A stretch of 64,000 bases of DNA from Harmonia axyridis (lineage: Eukaryota; Arthropoda; Insecta; Coleoptera; Coccinellidae). Below are positions 46,261 through 59,194 of the stretch, one piece after another (position 1 is the first letter of the stretch; every line of letters begins with the position of its first letter). Under the pieces are notes generated by a model. The model worked only from the letters and a program-made list of their open reading frames with translations. It was not told the origin of the DNA and searched no databases. A program made the translations under genes and the position numbers. The stretch lies in assembly GCF_914767665.1 (NCBI RefSeq), contig NC_059501.1, positions 6,884,501 through 6,948,500 of the forward strand, written 5' to 3'.

Positions 46261-47490
46261 CAGTGGCGTACCCAAGGGGGGATAGGGGGGATTCATCCCC
46301 CCAGAAGAAATATCCATTATAAGTCACAACATACATTAATTTAATCGTACGAAAATTGAATCCAACAAGCTGTTAAATCAAAATAAGGGCACAAGCTGAT
46401 CCGAATGTTGTCGGCACAATTATTATTCACATATGGGCTATAAATCGTCGGCTAAGAGTGTAAATCTGCTAAGTCCATTTTGAACAATTTCACAGGAGAC
46501 CAAAAAAACTGTACAGTACAGTGTTATAATAATAATAATAAGAGAGTTTATTCATGAAAATACATTCAATAAACTCTATTGAATGTATTTTCATGAATAA
46601 ACTCTCTTATTATTATTATTATAACACTGTACTGTACGGTTTTTTTGGTCTCCTGTGAAATTGTTCAAAATGGACTTAGCAGATTTACACTCTTAGCCGA
46701 CGAAATGCCAAATTGAGGATAAACAATCGCGTAAAAATTAATGAGTTTCTCAAGTAAAAGCACCGAACCAATCGAATTGAATCGGCGGCACCCCTGATAG
46801 CAATTTCTCTAATTTTTCAGAACAATAAGATAAATAAATAATATCAATATAATATTTAATTGTCCCTTTGTCGCAAAGAGTCTCTTTGTCGGCACTGCCA
46901 ATTCCATTACATATACTTTCTTCCTTATCTTTTTCACTCACATAGATAAGTCAGTAGGTTTAGTGCATTCAGTTGATTAGTTATTTGAGGTAAATAATGT
47001 GAATTTTTCTATTATGTTCTCTATTATCACCCGTGTTTAACTTTATTGTGTATTGCATGTTCTCGAAACTAATCATAATCTTATTATGACGGAGCAAACT
47101 TCTTCGGAAAATTTCTTCATAAAAAGGAAAACTGATGCAGGCGAATCATGAAGATTTTCACGTTTGAATACAACAGCTGACACTTCGACAGGTGAAAATA
47201 AATCTCAACAAGTGTCTGTAAATTCAAAGGACATAGGAAACGGATAAGCAACATATTTTTATCCCACCAGGGCAATGAGGTGATTTTCTTTGAGTTTTTG
47301 GTCATAAATTTCAAAGTAAGCCGAAGATTCCTAATCAAAATTGAAAAATACCCAAGTCTCTGTGTATCAAGAACGCCCTGACCTTTCTCGGCTAACCCGA
47401 TCCAATTTTATGTTTCACAACCAGCTATCGAAGAATCTAGGCAATAATCAAAAGGGCATTGAAATACCTGTCCGAGAAGAGAACGGTAGC
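46261..47490 (+). mobile_element. hAT-like element, 5' half (tentative)
   Basis: It starts CAGTGGCGTACCCAAGGGGG, a terminal motif of some hAT families, followed by a run of G then C that can pair (GGGGGGATTCATCCCCCC). From ATG 47087 the plus strand reads MTEQTSSENFFIKRKTDAGE then a stop, resembling the N-terminus of ZMYM1-like hAT proteins (FFKRK plus Ser/Thr-rich region). Fragments such as TTADTSTGENKSQQVS follow. A 259-bp palindrome interrupts the leader. No right terminus was found. Confidence 0.4.
46445..46703. repeat. Near-perfect 259-bp palindrome with (TTA)n inside each arm
   Basis: Arms 46445-46571 and 46577-46703 (127 bp each) are reverse complements without indels; the one mismatch noticed pairs 46510 T with 46638 G. 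The spacer is five bases (AACTC). Each arm holds CGTCGGCTAAGAGTGTAAAT, AGGAGACCAAAAAAA, a (TAA)n/(TTA)n run, and GAATAAACTCT like a retroelement tail. The flanks diverge abruptly on both sides. Confidence 0.9.
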
Positions 47491-48134
47491 TCTAACAATT
47501 ATTGTTTATAAATAGAATTATGACTGTATAAATATGTAATAACGCGCTGCATGCGTAAATCGTGAGCTTGAACAATAATAATGCGCAGGATGAATAATGC
47601 ATGTGGCGCTCCGATCGTTCATTTTTTCCTTCTCTCTCGCGAAAGACCGGACTTCTAATGCAGCTCCTCCGTTCACCGTTAAGGGAAAATCCAGGCCATT
47701 TGATGACTAACATTGCCGGAATCGTGCAGTTGTCAACTGTGAATTTTTAGTTTCAGGTGCTTCGAAAGTTTCAGGTGACAAAAAACGTTTTTCGACATTC
47801 ATATATATGAAAAGACAAATAATGAGTTTTCCAATTTTTCAGTGACACACATAAATATTTTTCGTTTTTCCATTTGAAAAATTACATTATGCCTGTTGGT
47901 ATGGAAAATAACACCGTTCAAATAATCAACCCAACTAACTCTGCGTACAGGTTGGGCCAAATTGGACTCTCTTGTATGAGGAGTAGTATTTCTATATTAG
48001 ATAGAGAAAAACTAATATCGGTGTTTGAGGGCCAATTTTTATGAGAAACTCATTGGCGAAAACCTCAACTCGATAGAATGAGCTGATATTGAAGAGTTTC
48101 ATGTTTATCCAAACAAAATCTTTTACATCCTTCC
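47491..48134. other. Unique stretch, no gene recognised
   Basis: 47510-47700 is moderately GC-rich; the remainder is AT-rich with no clear frame. Confidence 0.4.
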
Positions 48135-48615
48135 TTTTCACCAAAAGTTGAACCACTATTCACCAGGTGGTCAATGGTATCTTCTACACCACACTGACAT
48201 AGTGGGCTTTCAATAAAATGCGATTTGAAGAGCATGCTATTGCAACGACCATGATCAGGCTTGAGTCGATTTTCCTAAGAATATTGAAACCTGGAACTTC
48301 CTCTGGAAGATCAACGATTAGACTTTTGTTGGAGACATTACAAGAACTCCATTCCGATCGCCAAATTTCCTAGTTACTTTCATTAGATTGAAGGAAGGTA
48401 TTAACCCATAAAGGGTTGCGTGACTTTAATCTGGCAGTTCTAGTATTATGGAGGTAAGATACAATTGGGAATATGTTCGGGTGAAAATGGAATTTACCCA
48501 AGATTTCTTGACCCCGACCTGTCTATAATATGCGGAATATCTAAGGATATGGATTCAATGGTTCCACTGATTATTCTCATAAAAAAAACTTTAAGGTGTA
48601 CAACAATTTTATGAA
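48135..48615 (-). pseudogene. Non-LTR retrotransposon remnant, ORF2 C-terminus
   Basis: The minus strand reads NRLKPDHGRCNSMLFKSHFI then ESPLCQCGVEDTIDHLV, the zinc-knuckle tail of a Jockey/I-like ORF2. The preceding part (48300-48600) matches 63110-63430. Homology with the 63-kb copy stops at the AATTTTATGAA word near 48612, where the RNase H fragment of another family begins. Confidence 0.7.
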
Positions 48616-49600
48616 GCTATTCTTGCCATAACGTGATCTACAGTTCGCTCCAGCTTCAAGGAGGCTATTCCTCACTTCTACAAGTTTCTTGTCCAAAGCA
48701 GATTTTGCGTTGGCTAGTGATGACGAGGCATTCCGTCACCAGGTGATCCGGAGTTTCTTCTTTTCCCCACAGAATCTGCACTCGTCATTTTCCACTAGAC
48801 CCATTCTCATAAGGTGTTTCCTAAGGCGACAATGCCTTGTGAGTAATCCAGTCTGGAGGTGTAGTATAGTGTGGCTAAGATCCAGACAGTTGTTGGATCT
48901 CGCAGTGTCAAAGTTAGAAGAAACTTTATGGAATAATCCAACCCAGGAAGATTTCGCCAGAGTGTTTCTCTTTCGGTTTTTTTCCTTCTCTTGTAACTTC
49001 TTCTTGTAGTTATGGGCTATACCACAGAAAAGTTTTTGGCAAGTGTGTTGGCCTCTTTATTCCCTCTAATTCTCGAGTTGCCGAGAACCCAGACTAAAAA
49101 TACCTTGTTATTCTTGCCTATTTTTTTGATTTTTCTTCGACACTCCAACACCATCTCAGAATCGATGATATGTGAGCTCAGTGCTTTGATTGCAGCCTGA
49201 CTATCAGAATTTATCGCTTTATCACATTTCTGATAGTTTCTTGCTAGGTTGGTTTCTACACATCTTTCTAATGCAAGTATATCTGCCTGAAAGACACTTA
49301 GCCAGCGGCCTAACGATACTGAGCATTTGGTACAAATCCCAAATACTCCAGTGCCAGTCCATGTCATGGTTTTTGGAACCATCTGTGTACCATTTGATGG
49401 TATTTTTTTGAGAACTAGGATTGTGGACTCCTTTTCCAATCTTCTTTTCTACTTAGTATCGTAATGAAGGTTTTTCGATGCTAATAATCATTATCATCTC
49501 GTCACTAGGAAGGTTCACTGATGATATGTAGGGAGAACCAGGCTCTCTGATTTCTAATTCCCTCATTCGATTGCAATTATCTCTGTCTGAAAGACACTTG
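48616..49600 (-). pseudogene. Non-LTR retrotransposon 3' end with RNase H (copy 2)
   Basis: The minus strand shows the RNase H signature in broken frames: TIKWYTDGSK near 49395, SDSQAAIKALSSH near 49200, and VFLVWVLGNSRIRGNKEANT near 49060, where the usual GH is changed to GN. Downstream are a WNNPTQ-like region, the RMGLVENDECRFCGE zinc region and a Leu/Glu-rich end, matching 37380-37720. Several frameshifts make it inactive. Confidence 0.8.
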
Positions 49601-50747
49601 AAGCATAACTAAACTCGAGTACATATTCAAAATATACGCGATAAACAGCTCAACTCAAGGACAGCCCAACCATAAACCAACCAACCCAAATAGAAACGTT
49701 ACACTTTCAACATAACGCCCGAACGCTGCAATTCCTCCAAACCCATAAACACCGGCCCCGATGATGAAGCTCTTAACGCTTCGTCCCAGTCGGTTGTTCA
49801 CGTTATAATCGATCCAGTTTTTGCGGGGCGACACCGAGCCACATCGTATAAGGAACGGCCGAACGCGGCCAATGCGGCCCGTATCAAACGCCAGACAATC
49901 GACTCGGCCAGTGCATAAATCTCGACGCGACAGTGCACGTATTAGCCGCTACATTGATCACATGCATCCATACACAACGGCATAAACTAATATACCGAGT
50001 GCACAACGGCAATTTGTTGCGAATAAATCCGGACTTCCTTCTCGGACTTGGAAACGTACGGCCGTTGAAATTCAATCAGAGGAGGCTGTGTTTCAATCGG
50101 GAGTTATTGTTATTGGCGCTTCTACGGTTGTTGGAGATGCACGGAGCGTTAGAGTTGTTAATGAGGTGATGGACAATGGTGCTTTTAAATGAATTCGGGG
50201 CTTGGACGTTTTTCCGTGTGGAATTTGTAGCGTTTTTGATCGGTTTTTTAGGTTTTTGAATTGGCCGCAGGGTTTTTCAAAAATCGGTTTTTTGGTTACT
50301 GGTCGTGGTCGATTTGTTTATGAGATGGATGGACTATAGAGCTTTTCGGATGGAATCGGAATATTGACTTGAATTTATAGCATTTTTGGACTTTTTACGG
50401 TTTTGAATTGGCCGTACAATTTCTCAAAAATTGATATTTATACTAAATAAAGTAGAAAACAGAACATCTAGTGGTAATGAAGGGTAGGAGAGTAATTGAT
50501 CAAACTTTCAGAATAAACCAATAGTTATAAAATATGTGAAACAATGTCCTGGGCTTCCTGGATACCTTATGCACTCAAGAATATACTCCTAATGAGATGA
50601 TCGATTTCGTCTCTCAACCTAGTTTAGTTCTATTTCTTGCCGGACTTCTGTTAGAGTATTTGGAGGATGGAGTATATATAGCTATCTTTCTTCCATAATG
50701 AGCCAGATGTGTTCAATGGGCCTAACATAAGAGTATCTAGGGGGCCA
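49601..50747. other. Unique stretch with GC-rich island, no gene recognised
   Basis: 49730-50180 is CpG-rich and ORF-poor (frames of 63 and 78 codons on opposite strands, no domain). 50200-50430 contains a TTTTTGATCGGTTTTTTAGG / GGACTTTTTACGG pair, a diverged tandem of about 170 bp with GAATTGGCCG in both halves. Confidence 0.45.
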
Positions 50748-51230
50748 ATTCAGGAGAAGGAAAAAACCCAAAGAGAAACACTTTGGCGGAATCTTCCTGG
50801 GTTGGATCATTCCAAATTCTTCGAAACTTTGACACTGCGAGATCCAAGAAGTATCTGGATCTTAGCAAGAATATACTACACCTCCTCACTGGATTCCTCA
50901 TAAGTCATTGTCGCTTCAGGAAACACCTCATGAGAATGGTTTTAGCAGAAAATGACGATTCAGATCCTGTGGGAGGAGGAAGAAACTCCGGATCAGCTGG
51001 TGACGGAATGCCTCGCCATTACTAACCTACGAAAAATCTGCTTTGGACAAGAAACTTGTAGGAGTGAGGAATTAGCCTCCTTGAAGTCATCTCAAATACT
51101 AGAGTTCTTTAGAACTCTAGAACTGGAAGACGAGCTGTAGAACACGTTATGGTGAAAATAGCTCTGATGGTGGCACAATAGACCAAGGTCGCAGTGAAAC
51201 GGAACCTCCTCAATTAAATCTTAATCTTAG
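50748..51230 (+). pseudogene. Non-LTR retrotransposon 3' end (copy 3)
   Basis: It begins within the element at EKEKTQRETLWRNLPGLDHS and contains RSIWILARIYYTSSLDSS, a broken zinc region, and EEEETPDQLVTECLAITNLR ending LELEDEL* at 51140. The 3' UTR has AGGTCGCAGTGAAACGGAAC as in copy 1. The RNase H domain is missing. Confidence 0.8.
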
Positions 51231-52039
51231 AGAGCCAAGTCGAAAACTCGACTTGGTAGGTTTCTAAATAAGCCAATACAATTTTTTGATAATCCTGCTA
51301 ACGCAATTACTATTTTTTGAGTGATGGTGAAGAATTTCATTTGTATAATTACATTCATATTCTTTTTAACAAGTTGATTGAACTATAACTAATTTCAACG
51401 CAGCAAGTGGGATCAAATAGAAATTTATCCTTTTGAACACATTTTCAACGGAAAGTCAAATTCCTATCAATGACTTGAATACCATCAATTTTCACTTCTC
51501 TGTTCAAATAACGTTGAATTACCTACCTCAATCTGAAATTTCGTACTGGATATGTTACGTACTAGTGAAAACTGTACTGAACTGTCACTGCTGGCGTGTT
51601 TACTTCTATGTATGGGCCGGAATGCCAACATAGGTGGATTTCATTCTTGCTAACTAGGCTGATATTTACCAGCAATTAAGCTAAACTGTCAGGTCAACTG
51701 AAAGGTAGGGTAATAAATACTCAACGAATGCTCCGGGGTTATCAGTTTTAGGGTAAATTGCAGTTTTGATACAATCTTTGATTTGTCCTAATGTTTCTTG
51801 CTTTGTTGTAGTTGAAATGAAACCAAAATACTTCGGCTAAAGAGATAAAGAATTTTTGAACAATTCTTATAGCCATAATTATTTTTTTGAGTTATTATTT
51901 CCAAAACGGAATAGTTCACGTTTTGAGACGTGTGCAATCATAAAACATTCAATTGGAACTATGACAGTTATCTTCATGAAATTCGGTACACAAGCAAGTT
52001 GCTCACCATATTGGAAGATCTGAAAAGCTAAACACCAAG
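51231..52039. other. AT-rich stretch, no gene recognised
   Basis: Near its right end, GTACACAAGCAAGTTGCTCA and following bases may be the degraded upstream part of the mariner remnant. Confidence 0.4.
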
Positions 52040-52385
52040 GAATATAATTAAAAAATTCCCCTTCTCCAAGACAATGCTCCTTGTCACAAATCGATGAAAC
52101 CCGTGGTCAAATTCAATGAATTGTGCATCCAACTGCTTGACCATCCAGCTTATTCTCCAGATCTGGTCCCCATTGATTACTGAAGACCCCAAAAGATTTT
52201 TCCGGGGAGAGAAAGTCAGCTCTAATGAAGAAGTGATTGCCAAGGTTGAAGCCTATTTCAAAAGCAAATACGAAGTTCTCTTGACAATTTCGGAGAAAAG
52301 AATTTTTTCAAACTTTGATTCAGATCTCCGATCTCAAAACCTGTGTTTCAAACCATGCAATTTATCAACTTCTCTGCAATTTAAG
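52040..52385 (+). pseudogene. Mariner transposase C-terminal remnant
   Basis: The plus strand reads LLQDNAPCHKSMKPVVKFNE with the second catalytic Asp, then LLDHPAYSPDLVPIDY* with the third Asp (SPD), and in a shifted frame FRGEKVSSNEEVIAKVEAYF then KSKYEVLLTISEKR. The order and spacing fit a DD34D mariner. The N-terminal two-thirds is missing. Confidence 0.8.
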
Positions 52386-53300
52386 TGAAGAATAAACCAA
52401 CGTGTAAATGTGCAAATTTAATTATGTTGTTCCTCAACCGGTTGTATAACAACTACTTCCCATATATGTCTACCCTTCCTCAGGGATCCTTCAATGGCCT
52501 ATCGGACTTCTAAATGCAGTCGAACGCGTTTAATCATTCGCAAGATGAATTATGATAATCCAGGATTTACGGTTTCTCGCTCGACGATTGATACAATTAA
52601 ACGCCATATTTATGTTCGCTCCTATCCTCGATCTCCTAAGAACTCAATTAAATCTCGAGAACTTAAATATCAGGTATGAAAACTACCATAAAGATATTAT
52701 CGGTACGATAAATTTTGTATTATGTAATCGTTAATTATATGAAATGAGCGGTGGGATACTCGGCAATTTATGTAGCTAAATATTCATTAGGCCTCGTCTA
52801 CAAAAACCTCTCGTGTATTTGCTTCTTCAATTAGACAGACATAAATCTATGGACACTTTTTTGCATGTAGGATTCTTCGGTTAATTGAGAGCGATACTGT
52901 AATTATGGCATTGTTGTTAAGGACTGTAACGTGTTAATTGCAGAATGTGTACTTTAGAGTTGAGCGTTAAGCCTTTTATCCCTTTAGCAATCTATAGGAA
53001 CGTTGGAGCTGCTGTTTACTTGTTCTCTTTGTATCATTTTTCATTGATCCATGGGAAGTTGGTATGAAATATTCTCCTTTTCTAGACGAAGAAAGGAGTT
53101 TTTGATGTATTATCTGGATGGTGTGAGAGTTTATGTACAAGGTGTACCAAGTTCGAGTACCTATTTGACGTTTCTAGAAAACTGGGCCTATTTGAATTAT
53201 GATAATTATTGATATTATGAGGTATTTCGATTATCTCTACTAAACTAAAATACTTTTGCGATATAAGTACTTTTGATTCCACAGGGAATGAAAATTAATT
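52386..53300. other. Unique stretch, no gene recognised
   Basis: 52490-52900 is less AT-rich and includes AATTTATGTAGCTAAATATT. A TACAAGGTGTACC word at about 53138 could be a lone MITE end. Confidence 0.4.
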
Positions 53301-53304
53301 TTTT

Positions 53305-54060
53305 CATTTTTCTCCCTCTGATGAAAGTATAATTCATCTGAGCGAGTAATGTCATACTGTTAAATCAGTTTATCATGTCTCTCGTCTCTGTGATCGCTTG
53401 AGTCTATTTCAACAACTCTTAATACACTAAGCCAAGCTGATCCCACCAAATACTGAGCATGACCTTGGAATCTTGAATATTCGGTTTGACCGTCGACGTG
53501 GACGCATGGGCGGGATATCCCCATTATTTTCTGCGGTTGAAATTATCGTAATGAACACACTTCGCCTCCAGTGCAATGCGATTCAGAAATCCCTTCCGTC
53601 TTTGCCTTGCAAGCAGCTGTTCACAAGCAAACAATCGCCGTTCATCACCTGTCGGCTTCAATTCGTACGGCACCCAATTTCCTTGTTTCTGAATCATTCC
53701 CATGACTTTCAGGCGTTTTTAAATGGCTTGTTGTGTCACTCCAAATGATCCTACCAATTCTTGTTGCGTTTGACATGAGTCTTGATCAAGTGATGCTCCA
53801 ATTCTGCATCTTCGAAAACCTTCTCTCTTCCACCGCCATGCTGGTTATCGACGTCAAAATCAACGTTCTTGAAGCGTTGAAACCACTTTTGGCACGTTCT
53901 TTCACTAGTAGCGGCCTCATCATAGGTATTTGAGAGCATTCGACGAGCCTCAGCCGAAGATTACTTCACATTGAAGCAGACAATTAAAACCTCCCGAAAA
54001 TGACGAGAATTTGGCTCGTGAGCTGACATGATCAATCGAGAATAACTTTATGATTCACAC
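53305..54060 (-). pseudogene. Mariner transposase N-terminal and central remnant
   Basis: The minus strand reads SSAEARRMLSNTYDEAATSE then RTCQKWFQRFKNVDFDVDNQ, the mariner helix-turn-helix, followed by GGGREKVFEDAELEHHL. Further on, FNRRK*WGYPAHASTSTVKP and VMLSIWWDQLGLVY mark the region after the first catalytic Asp. The first Asp itself lies in a broken stretch (CVHYDN). Stops are frequent, and the C-terminal part after ELLK is degraded. Confidence 0.8.
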
Positions 54061-55799
54061 ACAAATCGACGAATATTTCGATGGCGTTATGTTTACAAAT
54101 ACCTAAGCTTATTTTAAGACATCTACGATCTATTCATTTCGACTACCACTTACCGCTACTGCGATCTATTGCAAAACGGCGGAAGCAAAGTTGTAGACCT
54201 AATGGAATATTATTAAAAGGGACAGAAGAACTATATAATTCAGCATACAATTCGATTGTATCGAATCAAAATAGAAATACATGCTTCTGTCAAGTTAATT
54301 ATAAGTATTGTACAAGTTTTGTAAGCAATTTTCGATGAATAAATTCAAATTTAAGTTCAAAAAGTTCTACCTGAACAACTCAAGTTGCCCTCTATATGTA
54401 AAAGAATCCCTTCTCGTCTTCAAAGTAGTGAAAAATGACAATGTTATAATATACTCGTCGAACTTAGGATTGTGTCCACAAAAAGAGAGAAACTCATAGT
54501 TCTGGCAACGTCTACAAAGGAAAAATTCGATATGTTATGAAGAAATAACAATATTTCGAATACGAGTTCTCGATTCTTGAATATGTGTGCTCGATTCTCG
54601 AAAGGTAGTCGAATCTTCTTCTCGATACTTGGAAGTATTCGGCACTGCCATCATTGGATATTGAAAAGTTGGGAGTGATAAAATAAGGTTGATCTAGTTC
54701 AGGATAATGAAATTTCGAAATAGTCGAAAGGTGAAAATCAAACTTAGCAGGAACTGATTCCATAGTCGAATAAATTGATCCACATCCACTTCTCGTCCAC
54801 AAACTCAAAAAAAAAGTCTCAAATCAAACCATCAGATAACAAAAACCGATAAGACTCATTCAGGTATCCGCCATCCAATTAGTATCTAGTAGGCACGGAT
54901 GCTGTCTCTCTCTCCCATTCGTCCCCATCTTGGACTCGCAGCATCCCAAAGTAAAAGTAAAGGTCGAGACGAGCTATTCTAATCTTCCCGCATGCTCGGA
55001 AGCGGCCGCGGCACAATGTTTCCTTCATTTCGTGGAATTTATGCGCTTATTAAAATACATCTCCGAGCGAAATTATGGTCCGGTCGGCCAAAGTTGTAGT
55101 CTGGCGACATCCGTCATCGTGGTGGCGACTTTGAAGTCGCCCCGTCGCCACTGACGACGGCAGGTGACGGCGACAAGAGCCGCCAGCTGATATTTCTGTA
55201 TCGGTATCTCTTCCGTCTGTTCTTGTACGGAGGACGGTCGAGAAGTTGGGAAATTTGTGCTGGGATTGTCCAGTTTGATTTTGAGGATAGGGAGTCGTGA
55301 TTCTCGGATTTCTACGATTTTTCTGCACAAGTTGGCAACAGCGCCTAGAAAGATAGAGGGTTATTGGGATCTCCCTTCATTGTAGTATTATGTTTTGATT
55401 TCTAGGATTATTGTTTGGTTTCTTTGTTGCTTGTGCATAATTCTGCAGCAAAGCCTAGAAGGCTGCAAGAGTATTGCGAAATTCGTTGGAAGTATTAATT
55501 CTTGGATTTCTCCTATACAGCATTAGTTGAGTCACCTGCCTTTCTATTCCATATGTGTCCTTTTCATACTATCAATCGTGGGTAAAGTTATCATAGTTGC
55601 TTTATCTATGCAATGTATCGCAAAAGTGAAGAATCGCTTATTTTTGGAAAAATCCATTCGGTGTTCGTTCAATCTACTTTTGAATGAACGTCTTGTCTGT
55701 CATTTGAAACTAGATTCAATAACCATCCAATGGTTTTTACTGGAAATAAACAAAACTCCACCTTTGTAACTCATTACAAAGATAATGATCACCCTTTCC
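54061..55799. other. Intergenic DNA with a CpG-rich island, no gene confirmed
   Basis: 54890-55340 is GC-rich with overlapping frames on both strands (74-92 codons) and no recognised domain. 54560-54640 has short TCGA-rich repetition (TTCTCGATTCT). Confidence 0.4.
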
Positions 55800-56525
55800 C
55801 TGCAATTGACAATATGGAAATTATGGGGCTCTACAGGGCTCTGTTCTGGGACCGCTTTTATTACTTCTTTTTCATAAATGATTTACCGGATCATATAAGT
55901 CGTGACCTAGAAGTAAAATTGGTCATATTTGTTGATGACACATCAATGGTGGTCTCGGCACAGAGTACTGGGGGCTCAGGACATTCTGCAATGAGCTGAT
56001 TAGTAGGGTTGAGAGTTGATATTGCTCTAATGCACTGATAATCAATATCAAGAAAAAGGAATATTTACATTTTCGTATTAGAAACACTACAGGGAAACGT
56101 TTGGTGTTTTGATGGGTGCTTTTTAAAAAACATAAAATTTTCACAATCGGCTGTTTGTACATATATAAATGTTTACTTTATGTTGAGGAAAATGAACTCT
56201 TTATGGTTAAGCTACCTGATTTTTATGATTATTCAACAAGAAATTCAGCTACTCAGTGTTTTTCTTCTCAAACAATCAGGCAATTATCTAATCTTATATA
56301 ATCATGTATCATCAGTTGCAAAATTATTGGGAAAGAAAGAATTCAAAAATTAGTAAAATGTGAATTGATTTGTAAATTTTATTATAGCATTAAAGAATAT
56401 TTTATGGATAATAGGTTCCTGGTTGGATCGTTTAGAAGTAGTTTTTAATTTTGTATAATTTTGACTTGTCTCATACACATTTTGTTATGTTTCAAGAGAT
56501 CAATAAAATTATTATTATAATACAA
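55800..56525 (+). pseudogene. Non-LTR reverse transcriptase remnant with 3' end
   Basis: At 55834 the frame reads QGSVLGPLLLLLFH (RT motif), then shifts to FINDLPDHISRDLEVKLVIF and VDDTSMVVSAQS, where VDD stands in for the usual ADD catalytic pair. Further on are NALIINIKKKEYLHF (the N..KT.... motif), and after shifts CLYIYKCLLYVEENE and a Tyr/Lys-rich end. The 3' UTR finishes in AATAAAATTATTATTATAAT at about 56519, an AATAAA-plus-triplet tail. It has several frameshifts and is inactive. Confidence 0.8.
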
Positions 56526-59194
56526 GTGGTATCAAGAGACAGGATACTCGAATATTCAGGCTCCATCTAAATTTATAAACTATTAAATAGAAAATATGAA
56601 ATTATGAATGAGCAAACTGAACTGTGTTATACCAAAATATTTAATATGTTCTAATAATACCTGAAATCTTACACATTTTGCATAACGGTTAAAAAAGTGT
56701 TCCCCATCTTTATTCGTCACCATATGGCCTTTTTTAGTTTCTTATCACCTTTTTGTACCTGAATCCTCATAAATACTCTGTACCATTTTTAGAATCAGTG
56801 TCTGATGATGAACTGGAAATGAGTTTGGAACTGCGCATTCATACAATTTAATCCCCAAATTGTCAACACTATATTTTTGGTTGTAAAAATATAGAAAATA
56901 TAAAATTTGTTTTGATCATAATCAACTCTCAATTAGTAACGGCTGAAACAGTTTAATAATTTTTCTGAATATTCATTTCAGTCTTGGCAACCATAAAACT
57001 AATGACCACAAACATGTAGATTCATGTGTCTTAATCTGCTCCGTAATTTCTAATGAAAATTCACTAAGTTCTGATGTCGAACATTCTGCCTCGCCACAAA
57101 GTCAACATTAACTGTTAATGGAATAATACTATTTCGTTGAACGGTAGCAAAATTCTGCAGATAATGAAAATGATGAAATAAAAAATTATAAATCTCAGTC
57201 TGAGGAGATTTGTAAGAGATGATCAGTTAAAAGCAAAATAGATATGAAATGTAGTTAATCGAATGAGACGGAGAAATCATAAAGAGGGGCATATGCATAG
57301 GAATAATAATTATAATGAGTTCCTACTCTATCTAGTCAGCAGAATTAAAACAATAAGCAAGATATAGAAAATAAAATATTGGCATTGAAACGCCAATATA
57401 TAGAAAGAAAAATACCTACCTGGTCTCGGATATTTTTGCACAAACCTTGTATCCCAGGCTGCGCCTTCATAAAATACATAGCTAAACGTTTTTCCCGCAC
57501 ACACGATAAAACGGGTAGCTTTAAAACTGTTTATGATTCAACATGTCAACAGACTTCGTGGAATTCATGGCGAAGATATTATAGTAAATACGAGCATCCT
57601 GTGTGTCGTATATTCCTTTTTCTTGGCTCTTTATAGTAGGCAGGATCGGGGTATCTACATCATCTGCCATATTAGGTAAAAATTAGGGCAGTTGGAAAAG
57701 GGGGACTGACAGTTGCAATTATCCCGCATTGTATATAAGAATTTCAACGTACGTGATCGTAAAGAGTGTTTTACACCGTTCCTAATGAATAAGCTGACGC
57801 AAATTTCAATAATTCATTCCTTATTTGTCACTTTTGATGAAGAAATTTAAATTGTAGAAAATTGTTGGGCCTGGAACGTTCCCTTGGGGAATACGTGATT
57901 GGGTTCAACACATTTCATACGAAAAAAAAGTAAAATTAAAATAAAACCATCCATGAGATTTAAGGTCTTCAACTTAAGATCTATAATTTCAATTGAATTG
58001 TTTTTTAGCGGTAGTTCCCAGTATCATTTATATGCCTTCAATCCCAAACGACTCGCTGATGACAAATTCGTCTTCAATTCTATTCTGTCCAAACTCAATT
58101 GATAAGAACTAGAAACTTTCAACAAATAATTAGTTCTTGAAGATTACATTTGTCAATAAAAAAAGTCGTACTAGAGGTTCTCAAAATATGTTCCTGTTTG
58201 AAGAATAACAATTTCTTCTCTTCATTCAAAATTTCATGTAAATCGAATGACCAGAACCAGAGATAATTCAAGTCAGTGTTTTATCTATTTTTTAGCAAAT
58301 GTTTTTCAGGTAGTTTAAAAAATTGAAAGAACGACAGATGACCATTGTCTGTGGATCCGACGGACCATTTGTATTGAAAAAAACTCAACAATAGTTTCCA
58401 AATTTACACTAAATAGGCATTAAGTTTATGGGAACAGATTGAACCCAACGTCCATTCATTTACAACCATTATCAGCTCTTTAACACCAAAATAAAAAACA
58501 ATTAACAACTTTGTCCGATACCCCACCCCCTGAAAGAAAAAAAACGATTAGTTTCAACAATATGGCACTTCCTATCATGGCTCCCTCATCAATGATCGAT
58601 CTCTCGAACAGAGAAGCCCGGTAACAAAATAATAATTGAGAAGCCACCTTAATTGGCTATCCTATTCGAAGGACCAACACCCTACCATAAATCTTCGACT
58701 CAGGTACTTCTATGCCCCCTCTTTTGGAAGGTATACATTCTTTATTCTTCGGTAGGTAATGAAGAGCATCCATTGACAACGATGTGAACGATTCATCGTT
58801 TCGGTCAATATGGAAGTTGGAAATTGCTATTTTAATTTTAATGGAAGAACGAAAATGAAACAATCAATTGATAAAAGCAAAATATACTTTATTTTAATCG
58901 ATTTTTTTGAATTGCAGGAGCTAAATGGATTGAATTCCTGGTGAAAATTGTACTATACTAGTGTACTGTAACCTAAACTAGTTTGAGATTCCACTTTAGG
59001 GATTCCTAGAATATAATTCAAGTAATCCGTTAAATGAAAATTTTCCTTGAGTCCTTACATCCCCATTTCTGTGAAGAAAAATTTGATTTCAAGATCTTTT
59101 ATAGTTTCTTTTGTTCCTTTGTGAATATCTTTAACTTCTTTATGGTGGATATAGACTTCTTTCTGCTTCTTACAATATAATTGTTTTTTTTTTT
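56526..59194. other. AT-rich intergenic DNA, no gene recognised
   Basis: The longest frames (57379-57636 and 57899-58102) are unrecognised. I saw no repeat shared with the rest of the window. Confidence 0.4.
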
